A stretch of DNA of 64,000 bases from Populus alba (GCF_005239225.2 NC_133284.1:30800339-30864338); one strand, 5' to 3'. Counted from the first letter of the stretch, positions 16,735 through 30,233 are shown. The notes: generated by a model from the sequence alone, not told the origin. Translations and numbers: made by a program.

Positions 16735-17320
16735 GAGGTATATGACCTCCTTAGGATGGCATGAGGCATGAAACCCTTTAATTAGGGAAAATTCTCACCG
16801 AAGAATAGGAGGTCTATAGCTTTCCTAATGATGGTGTGGTGGCTTGGAAGCCCTCCATTGAAAAGTGGTCAATGGTGTGTAAGTGGTATATGACCTTCCT
16901 AAGATGGCATGAGACACGAGAGCCCTCCATTAAAGAGTGGTGCCAATTCAAAACTATATTAAAAAGGTGAGAGATCCAAGAACAATCCCTAACGAATTGA
17001 CGAGAGGCATTTTAACATCACTTGAAGAACATGTTAGTCCGAGACAATACTGGATAATAAGGGATTTGAGATCAACCACTTATGAATTGGGGAGAGGCCA
17101 TTGGGCATCACCTAGAGAATGTGTCAATTCAAGATTGCACTGGAAAATATAAGATTTGAGATCAACCCCTGACAAATTGGTCAGAGGTCCTTTGGCATCA
17201 CCTGGAAAAATGTGTTAGTCCATAACTACACTAGAAAATAGGGGGTCTAAGATCAACCCTTGACAAATTATTGAGGAGACCTTAGGCATCACTTGGAGAA
17301 TGTGTCATTGCAATAAGGAG
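16735..17320. repeat. Two families of degenerate tandem repeats inside the gypsy-type element
   Basis: From about 16735 to 16945 a unit built on 'ggtatatgacct' and 'atggcatgag' followed by 'agccctccatt' recurs three times. From about 16945 to 17320 a longer unit of roughly 110-120 bp occurs about four times. It carries 'gagatcaacc', then a 'gacaaattg' block, then 'ggcatcacctgga' and 'gtgtcaattc'. Copies are clearly related but differ by many substitutions and small indels. No coding frame is shared. Confidence 0.7.
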
Positions 17321-17882
17321 ATCTTATACTCATCCGTTAGAGATTATGAGTTATTGCCTTATGAAGACCCCAGTTCGTCCCCTTCAAGGAAAGTAATGTT
17401 ATTGCATTAGGTGGTCAATTCCTTCCTCGAAAAGTGTCTGTAAGCCTCCATTAGAGATTTTTAGTTAGAAAATATAAGTTAAAGATACTTTATTTTTATT
17501 TCAAAAATAAACTTACATTCCTATTAAGGATTATGCATCCTGAGGTGATCTTAGTGATATGCATGAGAGAGGTTCTTATAATGAACATGTCTTAGAGGTA
17601 GCGACAAGGTGTTTGCTTTGACTTCCGTGATAAATTTGAATTAGTGATCCTTAGGATACACTAAATGACCATGAGTTGATCTTTCATGATTCTTCCTTAA
17701 GATTTCATTGCTACTATGAGAACGACTTCAACCAGAAAGTCTTTCATGTTGGTTGTTCTTGTAAAAAAGAAGAAGAAGAAGGCCCCTGTCATAGTAAACT
17801 AGTCTCTTCCTCCCATATGTGATTTTTCATAACTTGTTTGACCTTGAGCAAGCTTCTATCTAATAAGGCACAAAATTTTCTC

Positions 17883-18240
17883 TAGGTGACATATTCTCTT
17901 ACCCCTTTTATCAAGATCTCTAAGCCTATGAACTCAAGAAATTCGTCCACCTTAAGTATCTTCTTATTGAACCTTTTCAAATATACTCATGCAGACTCGC
18001 CCTCTTATTGGGTAACACCAAATAGTTTCGTGGAGATTTTGATGGAAATTATGTTGGTGCTAAAGTGCGTCACTAACTTAGCACAGAGGTCATTAAAACC
18101 ATCAATGGAGTTTGGCTTAAAATTATTGTATCATGCATGTACAAACCCCTAGATGACCAACTCTAAGCTATCGCGTACATTATGTACATGCTCCATCGGG
18201 TCGTTGAGGTCATCATAGTTGTTCAGACTTAATTTTGTGG
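17883..18240 (-). pseudogene. Ty3/gypsy gag remnant
   Basis: The minus-strand reading contains, in one frame, 'DDLNDPMEHVHNVRDSLELV', 'YNNFKPNSIDGFNDLCAKLV', 'THFSTNI', 'YLKRFNKKILKVDEF' and 'LIKGVREYV'. This is the plant retrotransposon Gag core: the D-P-x-E-H-V start, W/Y-N-x-L-K-P-x-S-I-x-x-F, and E-S-x-x-x-Y-x-x-R-F-N. Several in-frame stops interrupt it, so it is not functional. It identifies the surrounding 2.9-kb element as Ty3/gypsy-like and fixes its orientation. Confidence 0.85.
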
Positions 18241-18484
18241 AAATGTAGTCTTTAGGGAGTAAAGTGCTCAAAACTCATTTGGTCAAGGGAAACCCCTTTC
18301 ATTGATGACGGTTGTAGTCATTTTCCTAAATATACTCATTTACAAACTCTTTTAATCTTATTTTTTGTTAGGCTATTGGGAGCCCGAGATTATGGTATGG
18401 AATGATGATTACAATAATTGGTGTCCATCTCACGGTAGATAGGGGAAGGAAATTCAAAGTACTGACTCTGTACATAGGTATGTT

Positions 18485-18810
18485 AAAATTACAAGTTTGA
18501 AGGAGTCATGGTATATTTATAGCTCATGAATGTTGTCTTTTTGTGGAGATGAGGGGCTAAAGTGTAATTTTATTATTGTGATATTTTGAGTTCTATTATA
18601 CTCAAAACAATACATATAAGATCAATGTAAAATATTGAAGCACTCACATTAAGTCTTGGAAAAAACTTCCAAGGGAATGTTGGGTTTGGGAAGGATGTCC
18701 GAGCTCATTAAAGATGAAAAATAGATTCAAACACGTTTTTTGAACACAAATATGTTGGGCTTCCAGTGCTAAGGTACACTCTTGATAAGGTTGAGCGTGA
18801 CAACATGCCG
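18485..18810 (-). repeat. 5' LTR remnant of the decayed gypsy-type element
   Basis: Partner of 15950-16240. It contains the matching TATAAATA on the minus strand, 245-260 bp upstream of where the gag remnant begins. Ends are approximate. Confidence 0.65.
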
Positions 18811-20865
18811 AGTTGATTATGTGCCTTGTTTCTTGCCTAAGCTTATGCTTATTGAGAGTTAAGCTTCTGCTACCATGACCCAATTGTGTGATTAAATTTA
18901 AATATACAAAAAACACAGGTTAGTTAATGTAAGTAAACACCCATGACTGCAAAGAAAATTAATATTGTTTATTATTAGTATTGTGTATTTCCATATTGAG
19001 CCTAACAATCCATTTTCATCCTTGTCATCCTCCTGGACAAAAACCTAACATCACAAATGCCAGTTGAACAGGATGAAGACAGCAGCCTTTGTTAATTTGT
19101 TTTAGGTTGGCGGGCTAGCTGGCCATGGCACGTGATAAATTGTTAAAAATTGCATCCTGCAACCTGAGCCTCCAAAATTACACATAGTCTGATACATCTC
19201 TAGCTAGCACGTCCAGGTCACAGCTCCATTAATGACCGACCATATTAATTAATAAACCGTTCTTGACGACTGTCCTGCTTGTATTATTAGAACATCTTTT
19301 TTCTCGACACGTAATTCATAGGAATTTCATTGCATATTGTGTGGAAGCTTTCGCTTGCCGACAAGGGAAAAAAACCCGAAAGAAGTAGCTCTGGCGACTC
19401 AAGATTTTGTCCTTTGCCTTAAAGGAAAATGTGTAATAAAATAAAAGTAGGCGTATAAGAGAACACTGCTAGATTGAAATATAAAGTGCTGAATCACAGT
19501 CCAGTGGTGTCGCCGTACGTGTGGGTGAGATGCTTATCAAATTCAACTTCTTTTTTTCAATAAAAGGTGGCGGTGATAAGGTGACTGATTAATTTTATAG
19601 GATGAGCATATTGATATCTTGTTATTAAACCTATACTAGTATTGTGAGTCGATATGTTATCTAGCTGCCTCGATTCTCGTCTATGGTGGGTCTAGAAAAA
19701 GTCATGATCCTGACTTATATTTACTTTTCAAAATATATTATGTTTTATATTTATTTCTTAAAAAATTATCCGATCCATTATATAAATCTTGTTGTTGATT
19801 AAATCTTAAATCTAGTTTATAATAACTATAATGGGATTTTATATAAAAACAAATCTTGGAATGTGTATAAATAGGGGAGTTTTGAGTTCCCGTTTCTTTT
19901 CTTTTTTTTTCTTATGATATTGAGAATGAACCAAATTATCCTTCCACGCTGGCTGTCGTCATGCATCCGGTCTTCAAAAAAGCTTTTTCCAGTTATCCAA
20001 AAAAAAAAAAAAACCAATTTCCTCACTGAAAAAACGTTCTCCATCGTTAAAACAATATTCACCCGTAAAAACAAAATATTTCACGACAAAAAAGTCAGCA
20101 CTAGTTATCTATTCGAGAGTGATTGGTTTAATTAGAGGTGGCTTTGGTTTTTTTGATAAATTCATATAAAAAACATGTATTTTTAGTTTTTAGAGATATA
20201 TTTTGTTCTTTAAAAGAGTTGTACTTTTAAAAAAAAAAAACCCACACCTTCAAGCTAAAAACATATAATGACCTTTGAAAACTGAAAGGACAATTATAAA
20301 TAATTTTCTGTATATTCACGACAAAAAATGTTGTGGTTACATAATCAGACCACTACTACAACAATATGAAGTAATTTGATTTGGATATCATCTCTGGTAA
20401 AAATATTAAGGTGAAAAATGGATGGTTCTTCAAATAGAAAACCAGGTTTCTCTGGTATTGGTGAAGTTTTAATAGATCAAAAAAAAAAATTATATTTGTC
20501 TTTTCTTGTTCTATAAATGTAAAAGAAGAGGATGTTCTTGAGGTTTTGACAATTAAAAAAGCTCTACAAGTAAATATTGGTTGTTTATATGCACTTACTA
20601 AAATTTAAATTTTGAAGTCTGATATTTGAATCTAGAGTTACAATATTATGAGATCGTGTCGCTTATAAGGTGAATTGACATATTAAATTTTTGTAGTATC
20701 CTCTCTATTATGAACTTTACTTTTATTATTAGAAAGAGAAATCATGTGGGGCAAAGTAAGGAGTCCATGGAGAAGTAGATTTAGTTGCTTGGTTTTAGTT
20801 TGTTTTAATCTCGTAGTTTGATTTTTGTTATGCTTTCGTGGGTTAATAGGGCATTGTTTTGTTTA
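18811..20865. other. Intergenic stretch, nothing recognised
   Basis: The base composition is mixed. No convincing exon, RNA or transposon terminus was found. The open frames at 19826-20074 (-) and 19914-20135 (+) overlap on opposite strands and look like chance frames. Confidence 0.4.
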
Positions 20866-20869
20866 GTGG

Positions 20870-21076
20870 TTGTGTAAGAGTGTTTTTCAAAAATATTTTT
20901 GAAAAAATTTGAATGTTCTTTTTTTACTTTAAATTAATATGTTTTTGATATTTTCAAATCATTTTGATGTGCTGATCTCAAAAATAATTTTTAAAAAAAT
21001 AAAAAAAATATTATTGGCATGCTTTTCTAAGTGAAAAGTATTTTGAAAAGCAATAATAACCACACTCTCAAACACG
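20870..21076. repeat. Full-length copy of the short dispersed MITE-like repeat
   Basis: It starts near 'gtgtaagagtgtttttcaaa' and ends 'aaccacactctcaaacac'. The outer bases are inverted complements. The interior 'tttgatgtgctgatctcaaa' is the family hallmark. This is one of the best-preserved copies in the window. Confidence 0.65.
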
Positions 21077-21613
21077 TACTAGTCTTATTTGGTTTGTAAA
21101 GTATCTATTTCTATGTTTTCCTTTTTTTTTCCTTGTATAACTGTGTTTTTATTGGCTATAAGAGATCTTAATAAAGTTGTTGTTATTATTATTATTATAT
21201 ACACACACTAGTTTATTTGTTTGTGTTTCGTTGTGGGCGAACTACTTTTTAAAAAACATTAAGAGTGCGAGGATTTTTTTGCAATGCTACTACACTTGTG
21301 TAAGAAAATAAATCTTTAAATCTCTTAACTTGGATATTTTCCTAGCATGAATTTTCAATTAAATCATATAAGATCCAACTCAATATGAGTTAGTTTATTT
21401 AATAGGTTAAAAGAAAACTTGGATGATCATTTTTTATTTTAAAAAACCAATATTGAACAATAAAATCGATAAAAAATAAACAATAAGAAAAAAATATTAA
21501 AAGAGGACGTCGAGCCAAGTAAATTTCTTAAACTCATAATCTAGGTTATTAGATTGGAAATATGATATATGGAAAAGCGGTGAAACTCAATTTTTAACAA
21601 ATATAATATCGAA

Positions 21614-22419
21614 TGATAAAATATCACTATTATTATTATAACCATTACTACTATCATCATTATCATTGTTGTTATTATCATTATCATTACAACTATTACT
21701 ATTACTATTACTATTATTAAACAATATCATCATCATCATCATCATTATTATTATTATTAGTGTTATCATTGTGATTACTATCACATCATCATTATCATTA
21801 TTATTATAATTGTTGATATTATTATTATAATTACTATTCCACTATTATCATTATTCTTATTATTGTTATAACCACCACCATTATTATTATAATAAACAAT
21901 TATTATTACTATTAGTACCATTATTATTATTATTATCCATTAAATTCATCACATTATCATTACTACTATAACTATTATTATAATTATAATTATTATCATT
22001 GCTTTAACTATCATAATCACTGTTACAATTACTATTGTGATTATTACGATTACTATCAATAACATTACTACTACTACTATTATTACTAATGTTATCATCA
22101 CCATTATTACTATCTTAATACATAATTATTAACACCACTATTATCTTAATTAATAGTATTATCATTATTACAACCCTACTAATATTATCATTTGTTACTA
22201 TTATTAGCACCAACACCACTATTAATAGTATTTTTATTATTATCACTACCATAATCATAACTATTATTATTATTATCACAATTATTACTATCATTGCAAC
22301 TATTACAATCACTACAATTTTTATCATTATTATTAGTATTATTATTAATTTCATCATTATTATTACTATTACTATTACTATTTTAATTATAATAATTATT
22401 ATTATGACACCACCACCAC

Positions 22420-22459
<40 letters not shown>

Positions 22460-22620
22460 ATTATTATCACTATTAGTAGTATTATTAATAATATTGTTAG
22501 TACCATTATCATTATCACTATTACTATTACTACTACTACAACAATAATTGTTATTAGTATTACTACTACCACTTGTGCTAGTAGTAACAATAATAGCAGC
22601 AGTAACAACAATAGCAGCAT
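21614..22620. repeat. ~1-kb degenerate triplet microsatellite (ATT/ATC/ACT-rich)
   Basis: The strand shown is almost entirely ATT, ATC, ACT, ATA and similar triplets for about 1000 bases, drifting between local motifs such as (atc)n at 21727, (att)n at 22423 and act/acc blocks near 22540. G is very rare on this strand in the left part. Three minus-strand open frames (21587-21784, 22115-22357, 22402-22665) are a by-product: they consist almost only of I, V, M, L, N, D and T and are not proteins. Confidence 0.92.
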
Positions 22621-25555
22621 GACAAAAATCATAAACTTGATTTGAATGACAAAATTAAAAATCATAAAAACTTTGATAAAATGGCAAAGGAAACAAATAA
22701 AAAATCAAAAGAAGAAGGACCAAGCTGAAAAACATATTATTACTATTGGAAAAAAATCATAAATTTGATTTGAAGTATAAAATTAAAAACTATATTTTTT
22801 TTATCAAAAGAGTCAGGGAAGAAAAGACAATGAGGATGAAATCATAAGAAATAAATGATATATATAAGCCATCTAAAAAAAATTAAAAGAGTGGAAACCA
22901 AATCTGAGAGATGAAAAACTTAAAGAGGATAAAACTGAAAAAATTTCCAATTTGAAGTGTTTTTTCAAAAGAAGTTCAAGGGTTACTGTGTTTTTTTTCC
23001 ATGGGCAACACGAAAACCAAGTTATATCCGAGAGAAATGAAGGGGAGAAATAAAAATTGAACCAGTGTCATACCAAATATCATCTTCATACACGCACCGT
23101 CTAAAGGTAACGGAGTGGCCGACGCATGCTGCACACACGTCACTAGCTTGTCATTTTTTATGTGTCAAAAGACAACATCAACCCCATGACCGAACAACTA
23201 TTGCTAAAAAATCATCATGAAATGATGAATTGGCCTATGCAAAGATGCTATGAGAATTTTCTTTTTAAGGATAATAGAGTAATTGCATTGTTCTAAAAAA
23301 GTGAAAAATCAACAATGCCCATAACCATAGTTAAGTTAAAAATTGCTTCTATGGGTACTAAAGTAAACCCACAATACAAAAACTTTATGATAGGATAAAG
23401 ATATCCCTTAACAATTGAAGAATGACAAAATGAACCCAATAAAAATACTAATCTATCCCTACAGGTTAGTTATAATGGTTTTTTCTCATGAATAAAAATG
23501 TAAATTTTATTATTATAATCCACAATAAATCACACTTATTATATTTTGTTTTCCATGTGAATATTTATATATATATAAAATGTAACTTTCCTTCCTCGTA
23601 AATGGTCGCTGCCTATGAAATTCCTAGCAAAGCTAGATAACAATTATCGATAAATTAGTGCAAAACGGCTGGTAACACAAGTGCCCCACGTAGACATCTA
23701 AACAAGAAAAGCTGTCTCAACTTATCATTAAATCTAGTTGTGCATAAAAACAAGCTAAAACGGCTAATAAACTATTAACCACCACGCAATTCTCTAATTT
23801 GACATGCAAACAACCTTATAATGCAATTAATGTTGTTGCCTTTTTTATCCATATACGGTATAATTTGCTATCATTATTTTAATTAAGAGATTTTGTGGCC
23901 TTTATTTTTATTTTTAATATTATCAAAAAAATACTAAAATATTACCAATTTAATATTTATTTCAAAGTAAATACACATTAAAATCTTTTGTGCCGCACAA
24001 GATAAGAGCAAGGGGCACTCAAGGGTCTAAATAGTAACATATACTAAAAAACCTTAACATTTCATTATAGTACTAAACAATGAAATATCAAAGTTTTTAT
24101 CATTTTGTTTCTCGAATTTTTGTGATTTTTTTTAATTTTTAATTTAGTTTTTTGTAATATTAAATTTATTTGATATTGAACTTTATAATTTATTTCAATT
24201 TATTTTTTTTATAAAATAATTTTAATTTTATAACCAAAATCACGAATTTTATTAAAAATATTTGCTCGTACATGCTAATATACCTTGAATAATGGGAAGT
24301 CATGGGTGACAATTATATGCTTTTTCTCGGATAAAATAATAAATAAACTTTCTTAGCCACAAGGCTCCTTTAGATTACCTGATAATATTTAATGTATTCG
24401 CTGTTTAATAATTTAATATTCCAATTTGTTGGTTTTATATTTAAATTTGATAAGCAGAAGAGCACAGATTAATGAATAATCTCCTCGAGAAATATGTGTG
24501 AAAAGGCACGTTGATTCCATGGATTTCTACTTGAATTCTTCAGGTTTCTTCTTTTTTAGCTCTTCCTATTATCTCTCAAATCTAAAAATAACCTATCACA
24601 TTAGTTCAATAAGGAATGAATTTAACCTTACTAGCATACAAGAGAAAAACAAGACGATCATCATGTATATATATATAAAAAAAAAAAAAAATTATGATTT
24701 TAAAATGACTCTACTCCCCCACTCTATAGATTGATATAAATTTTTTTTATGTTTTGAGGTGAACCCACCACACAGGGTTGGTTTCACTTTAACTACAATG
24801 TTTATTCATGATTCTTATTGTGTGTGTGTTTGTTTTTTTTTTTTTAAGAAGAGGTGGTAATATTGGTGATTAAGGACCTGTATTACTTTAAAATATATCA
24901 AAATTATATAATTTTTTATTTTTAAAAAATTATTTTTGATATCAATGCATCAAAATAATTAAGAAAATTCTAAAAAATATATTTTTTTAAAAGTGTTTTT
25001 AAAATATAAAAATAAATAAGATCTACAACAAGAACAAAATAAATTACCGGAAAAGGGCGGAAGATCGATGCAATACACGTGCGGGGCTCACTTGATTTCA
25101 ATTGATCGAAACTATATAAGATAATTCAAAATCGACTCGATCATCTCTTAGAAACTTCGATGTTCATTAATCCAATCGACACAAATGGTCGGAAGCACCA
25201 TTATTCTATTTTCACAACATGCAATCTATGCATGTCTTGTTCTTCCATTAGCCAAAAATGGTCGGGAAAATGCCATTATATCTTGTTTTCTCGGGCTCAA
25301 TCATGGTCCTTTTACTAGCACCGAGTTTTAAGCACATACTAAAATTAGTGGACAAAAGGTGTATTTTTCTTCCTCTGTTTTTTGACTTTTGGGGTGTCCA
25401 TAACAGACACTATCTAAGAGATTAATTAGAAGATACTCATTCCACACTCCGACATGGTTAAGAAAAGTTCACTTCTGAAGTGATTAGATAATATACTTGA
25501 CAGCATCATTTCATGTATATATAACCAAAAAAATTTTTTTTTCCTTGTAGCCATA
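22621..25555. other. Intergenic stretch with one partial dispersed repeat
   Basis: A partial copy of the short dispersed repeat lies at about 24870-25015. Otherwise there is no supportable gene. The open frame at 24498-24734 has no recognisable motif. Confidence 0.4.
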
Positions 25556-26339
25556 GCTCATTACAAGATTTAACACTTTTACCGATACAAATTTTTATTG
25601 GTATTTACATTAACAGTTTGTCGGTGCGTATATTACCAACGGACTCATAGATAGAAACAATCTGCCAATAAAACTCTCCTCGATAATTTATGGTCTATTG
25701 TTAATAAATATACAGATAGATTTATAGATGGACAAAGCACGCCAAAAAAAACTACTCGCTTCATTCCATCGGTATCTTCATCGGTCAATTTAGCATATCA
25801 CCGACAAGAAAACCATATGTAATGTTATCGGTGTTTTTATTTGTCCGTTAGTAAATCCATCCGAAAATATAACATATCACCAACAAAATATCATCTGCTA
25901 TTTCATCGATGAGTTAACAATACCAATGATATTTGTAGTAATTCTTTTCCAACTCTCTCTAGAATATACCGATAGAGTTGTTTTATCGGTAACCCTGTCA
26001 GTAATATTTTAAAAATATTTAAAAAAACATACAACGAACAAAAGTAGAAAATAATAAAAATAATAAAAAATTAAAAAAAATTATTACAAATTTAAATATT
26101 TTGCGTTCAAATACAATAAATGTAAAATAAAGGTGGCGTTGGAGGAGGAGGAGGCTGGTTGTCACTAAGACTGTGGGGCTAATTACGAGGTGCACTTGTA
26201 CCACCCATCTGTTATCTCATCTCCATTATCAATCAGCAAAGTTCTTTATTATTAGCAGTGAGTCGTTCATATTTTCATTAAAATGGGACGTCTAAGCTTA
26301 TACTAGTTAGTCCAACATTGCCGCGAACTCTGGGGTTTC

Positions 26340-26530
26340 AGTGCTAGTAATCAATTACAAGCATCCAACAATTGAAACAATGTGGGTCGTCTGCAAGTTC
26401 TCAGTCATAATATTAGAGAGTCTGTACACCCAATATCTATCGAGTCCAACAAATGATCCTGCATCTAACCACTAATTCGAAGTGAGATTCGGATAGGTCG
26501 AAGGATCGTCCCCGTATCTCTCCTTCAACT
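26340..26530 (-). pseudogene. CACTA PttA/En-Spm C-terminal transposase remnant
   Basis: The minus strand reads 'RYGDDPSTYPNLTSN', a stop, then 'WLDAGSFVGLDRYWVYRLSN' and 'MTENLQTTH'. The pattern D-P-S-T-x-P-D...W-x-x-A-G...R-V-Y-G-L-S-N is typical of the plant PttA/En-Spm transposase family. The in-frame stop shows decay. It is the downstream domain of the CACTA element on this strand. Confidence 0.72.
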
Positions 26531-26999
26531 AGTTGTTATATGTATCCTAGAAAAAAAATTCATCAAATTCAAAGAAATAATAACTTAAGAAAAAAAAATG
26601 GTTGAAAACCAATATATCACAAAGTGATGACTTTGGCTATCCACGAATTGTTGCACCTCTTTTAGTTGTTATCAGCATGCATATGCATTTCAAAAAAAAA
26701 ACTCCATCGGGCTTAGCTCGCATCCAAGAACTGTAGCTGATTAGTACTCAAAAGTGTATTTTTATCAAGGTTTTATATCATCATTTTGCACTTGAAGTAT
26801 CAATAACTCCTTAATTAGAACATATTTTATAATAACATGTCTAAAAATATAAGATACCTTTAATTTATGGTAAATGTTCATCTTAAATGCAGGCCTATCA
26901 CATAAATAAAAGGATTGATTGATGAGTTTAACTACTGAAATTGAGAAGATAAAGAGAGGGTTAAGTTTAGAAAAAAGATGTTGATTTAATTCAAATTGG

Positions 27000-28187
27000 A
27001 ACACTCTTCAGTCATTAGGTCATATCTAGAGCTGTAGATCTTAGATTTCAGTTTGGTTTATTTGGCTAGAACATTCATGAAGAGTCCAAGACTCAATTCT
27101 GCCGCTTGGAAGTCCAAATCTTAGCATTAAAAGAGAAGTTCGAATTTGTCTTACGGCTCAGATAATGTTCAGTGTTCAGCCCATATCTCGAGTTATAGAA
27201 ACACAAATTACCTTATTCTTGTTTTGCTGGAAAGCTGAGACAATTTCCCAGAATTTTCATGAAAACTATTTGTTCAAATTCTGATGTTAGCAATGATATT
27301 TTCTACAAACAGGAGATAAGGATTGTTACAAAGTCAAGAGGTGGTCACCCACTCAACAATTAGTCATCAAATCAATAGTTTTGAATTTTAGCTTATAAAA
27401 GGAGGCATTTGTCATGCATTTAGGCATCTTGGTTGTTCAAATCAAGATCTTGCTCTTGCTCTCTTTCTTTGTATTTTGTAATGTTCAAGTTTTATTCCAT
27501 ATTATATTTTTCTTAATCTCTTGTTTATGCTTTTCATTTCCTTTACTATACTTATATAATTATGTTCTTATCTTGTTTATCTATGTTTCTCTTCTTCATT
27601 ATGTTTAGCTAAGTTTATTATGTCAAGGTGAAAAATTTTCACTAATGGTGTTAGGATAAGTATAATATAAACTCAATATAGACTTCAATGCTTATATCCT
27701 AAACAACTTGCTATTAACATGTCTTATCATTTTGATCTTATTAATTCTTAATACCTTGTTTGTTAAATGGTTAATCTAGATTTATATTGTATAACACTTG
27801 GTATAACAAATGTTTGGCACTTTCATAGCCAACCGTATGGTATAACCTATATATGTGCTATGAAAGGAACTTGATTTGTTGTTAACATAAGTTAGCATCA
27901 TGAATTCTTAACAATATTAAAAGTTTGGTGTTACTTAAATAAGATAATTAATATGATCATGTTAATAATTTATAATGAGCTATTAATGACAAATCATCCG
28001 ATTGGAACCTCCTTTGTGTGTGGTTTCCAATTGAGTAATAAAAAGAGTTTATATTATACTTATTTAAAATACCATTAGTGGATCCTCTAACCTTGACAAC
28101 TATTTTTATCATTACTTAATCTTCACATTAATCTTACATCTCAAAGTCCTCTTTAACTCATCATCACCATCATCATTATCATCATCG

Positions 28188-28222
<35 letters not shown>

Positions 28223-28320
28223 AATTTATATAGTTAACCTCCTTGTGGTTCGACCCCAGTCTTGTCGGGTTATTTATTACTTCGACACTCATGCACTTGG
28301 GAGAAGACATCAATTTTTTG
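27000..28320 (+). repeat. Possible LTR fragment of a gypsy/Athila-type retrotransposon
   Basis: A promoter-like 'gcttataaaaggaggcattt' lies at about 27395. About 850 bp later comes 'ctccttgtggttcgacccc', then 'attacttcgacactcatgca' and 'cttgggagaagac'. This closing block closely resembles the 3' ends of LTRs in plant Athila- or Ogre-like elements, just before their primer-binding site. No partner LTR or coding region was found in the window. It could be a solo LTR or a truncated insertion inside the CACTA element. The left limit is a guess. Confidence 0.4.
28185..28220. repeat. (GTT)n microsatellite
   Basis: About twelve GTT units follow directly on a degenerate (ATC)n run from about 28159. 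Confidence 0.93.
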
Positions 28321-30184
28321 ATCGTGTTAGTAGCCTACAGATAAAAATGTTGTCAATTAAATATGTTTATAAAAAAACACTATTAAAAAATAGATGTAAT
28401 AAAAAAAAATCATACCATCCGCTTCACATGCGAAACGAACACGCCGGATTATATTTTCCAAACCGAACCGTGACTATCACATGAAATGCATGGACATCAC
28501 ACGCTGAATGTATTTCGTCCATACAACCTCTAAGACATACGGTGGTTTGAAATCCTTCTACACCGCCGTGTCATTCCAACCTAAAAGCTTTGTTTCTTTT
28601 GAATATTTTTTGGCTTTTTTTTACACCTTTTGAATATGGTACAAATTAATTATATGTTAGTAAATGAAAAATAAAATTTTAATATTTGGAATAAAAATAT
28701 TATCTTAAATTTGATCTTATTTAATTGCAGCGTGATTCTCTTAAACCCTCCTCACAACATTATTATCAGTTATCTCCCATTCAAATTTTCACTGGAAGTA
28801 AAAATTTATGAAAATCAAATTTCAGTAATTTCAATAAACTAACCAAATTAACATGAAAAATATTTAAATTAATACTAACCGTGAACCTTGAAAACCAAGC
28901 ATTGACCTTCGATTTTAATTCAGAATGTTTGGAAACCTGGCTCCATTGAAACAATGAAATTTTCATCAACGATTTAAAGGTCAATGTTATTGTTCTCGTA
29001 GCCTAAATATTTCTAAACCCTAAAATTGCATTCATTAAATGAAATTATTTCTTACAAAATGATTAACCATGACGTTATGAAAGCAAAACAAACTTATATT
29101 GAAATGTCATCTTTCCACCAAGCCTTATGCTTGTGGGTAAATGAATCTCGTTGTTAAGGGACCCCCTTGATGTTATGGCATCGCACTCGATGATCCCGCT
29201 TCATGAGTTGATGTTTATGCCTCAAGTACCTATTCTTGGTTTACATCTAATGACTCATAGTTGTCAGCATTGCTGCTAAAAGAAGTAGCAAAGATCATGT
29301 ACTCGCGACATGTAATAGACTTTTCCCTAGGTATCTACACAAATTAACATATAAAAACATTAAACGATTCCTATTTATAAAAAAAAAAAAAAAAATTGAT
29401 AATACCTCCGCTATACAAGAAACTACCCAAAATCGTTAAAGGTGCAAATACATAACATGTATGCCACAAACCAGGTTATTTTATTCAATTACTTCTAACA
29501 ATTTAGCATAATTTAATTTTATAGAAAATTTTCATTTTCTACATGATAATATTTTTAATCCTAAATTTACAAAAAAATATAATCTAAATTTTCAAAAAAA
29601 ATAAAAATAATATTTAAAATTAATCCTACATATTTAATTGAAATTCAACAACTAAATGAGAAAAAAAAAACAACTAAAATTAAACAAAATAATGCAAAAA
29701 TTATTACAATAACATCTAAAATTCAACACAGTTATTTCTAAGTGATAATATTTTTCATCCTAAATTTACAAAAATTTATTCTAAATGGAATAAATACAAA
29801 ATATTAATTAAAATTAATCATACTCATTTAATTGAAGTTGAACACCAAATTTGAAGAAAAAAATTCAACCAAAAAAAAAAGCAAAATTTATTTCAATAAC
29901 AGCTATAATTCAAAACATTTATTAATTCATAAAATTATTAAGACAAAAAAAATTGGAAAAAATAATGAAAAAAAATATAAGAATAACAAAAAATAAACAC
30001 AAAAAAGGAAGAAAAGAAATGAAATTTTTTTACCTTAATGGCATGCTTAATTTCGGTTGATAATTAAAAAAAGAAAAAGAAAAGAAAAGAGATTGTTAAT
30101 AAATCCAAAAATAAGAAGAAAAATGAAGAAAAACAACATACATGAGGCTGATAAGAAAATAAAATGATTGCTTTCGGCTAAGAA

Positions 30185-30187
<3 letters not shown>

Positions 30188-30231
<44 letters not shown>
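30188..30231. repeat. (GA)n microsatellite
   Basis: About 21 uninterrupted GA units. On the minus strand it encodes a Ser-Leu repeat within a chance open frame. Confidence 0.95.

Positions 30232-30233
<2 letters not shown>

Larger units (their letters stand above)
15950..18810 (-). mobile_element. Decayed Ty3/gypsy-type LTR retrotransposon, internally deleted
   Basis: Two diverged direct repeats bound the region, at about 15950-16240 and 18485-18810. Both carry, on the minus strand, a TATA box in the context 'gagctataaata' and share long alignable blocks (for example 'ttgagttgtattctactcaa' against 'ttgagttctattatactcaa'). A recognisable gag remnant lies next to the right-hand repeat, so the element points left. 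The remaining 1.5 kb holds tandem repeats rather than pol. No protease, reverse transcriptase or integrase was found, so it is deleted or was always non-autonomous. Precise ends and target duplication could not be fixed because of divergence. Confidence 0.75.

Noticed and set aside
21587..22665. Three minus-strand open frames rich in I, V, M, L, N and D
   Set aside because: They are translations of the triplet microsatellite. The composition follows directly from ATT/ATC/ACT triplets and no protein family looks like this.
28159..28220. Tandem short repeats considered as a CRISPR-like array
   Set aside because: They are a simple triplet microsatellite with no spacers, in a plant nuclear genome.
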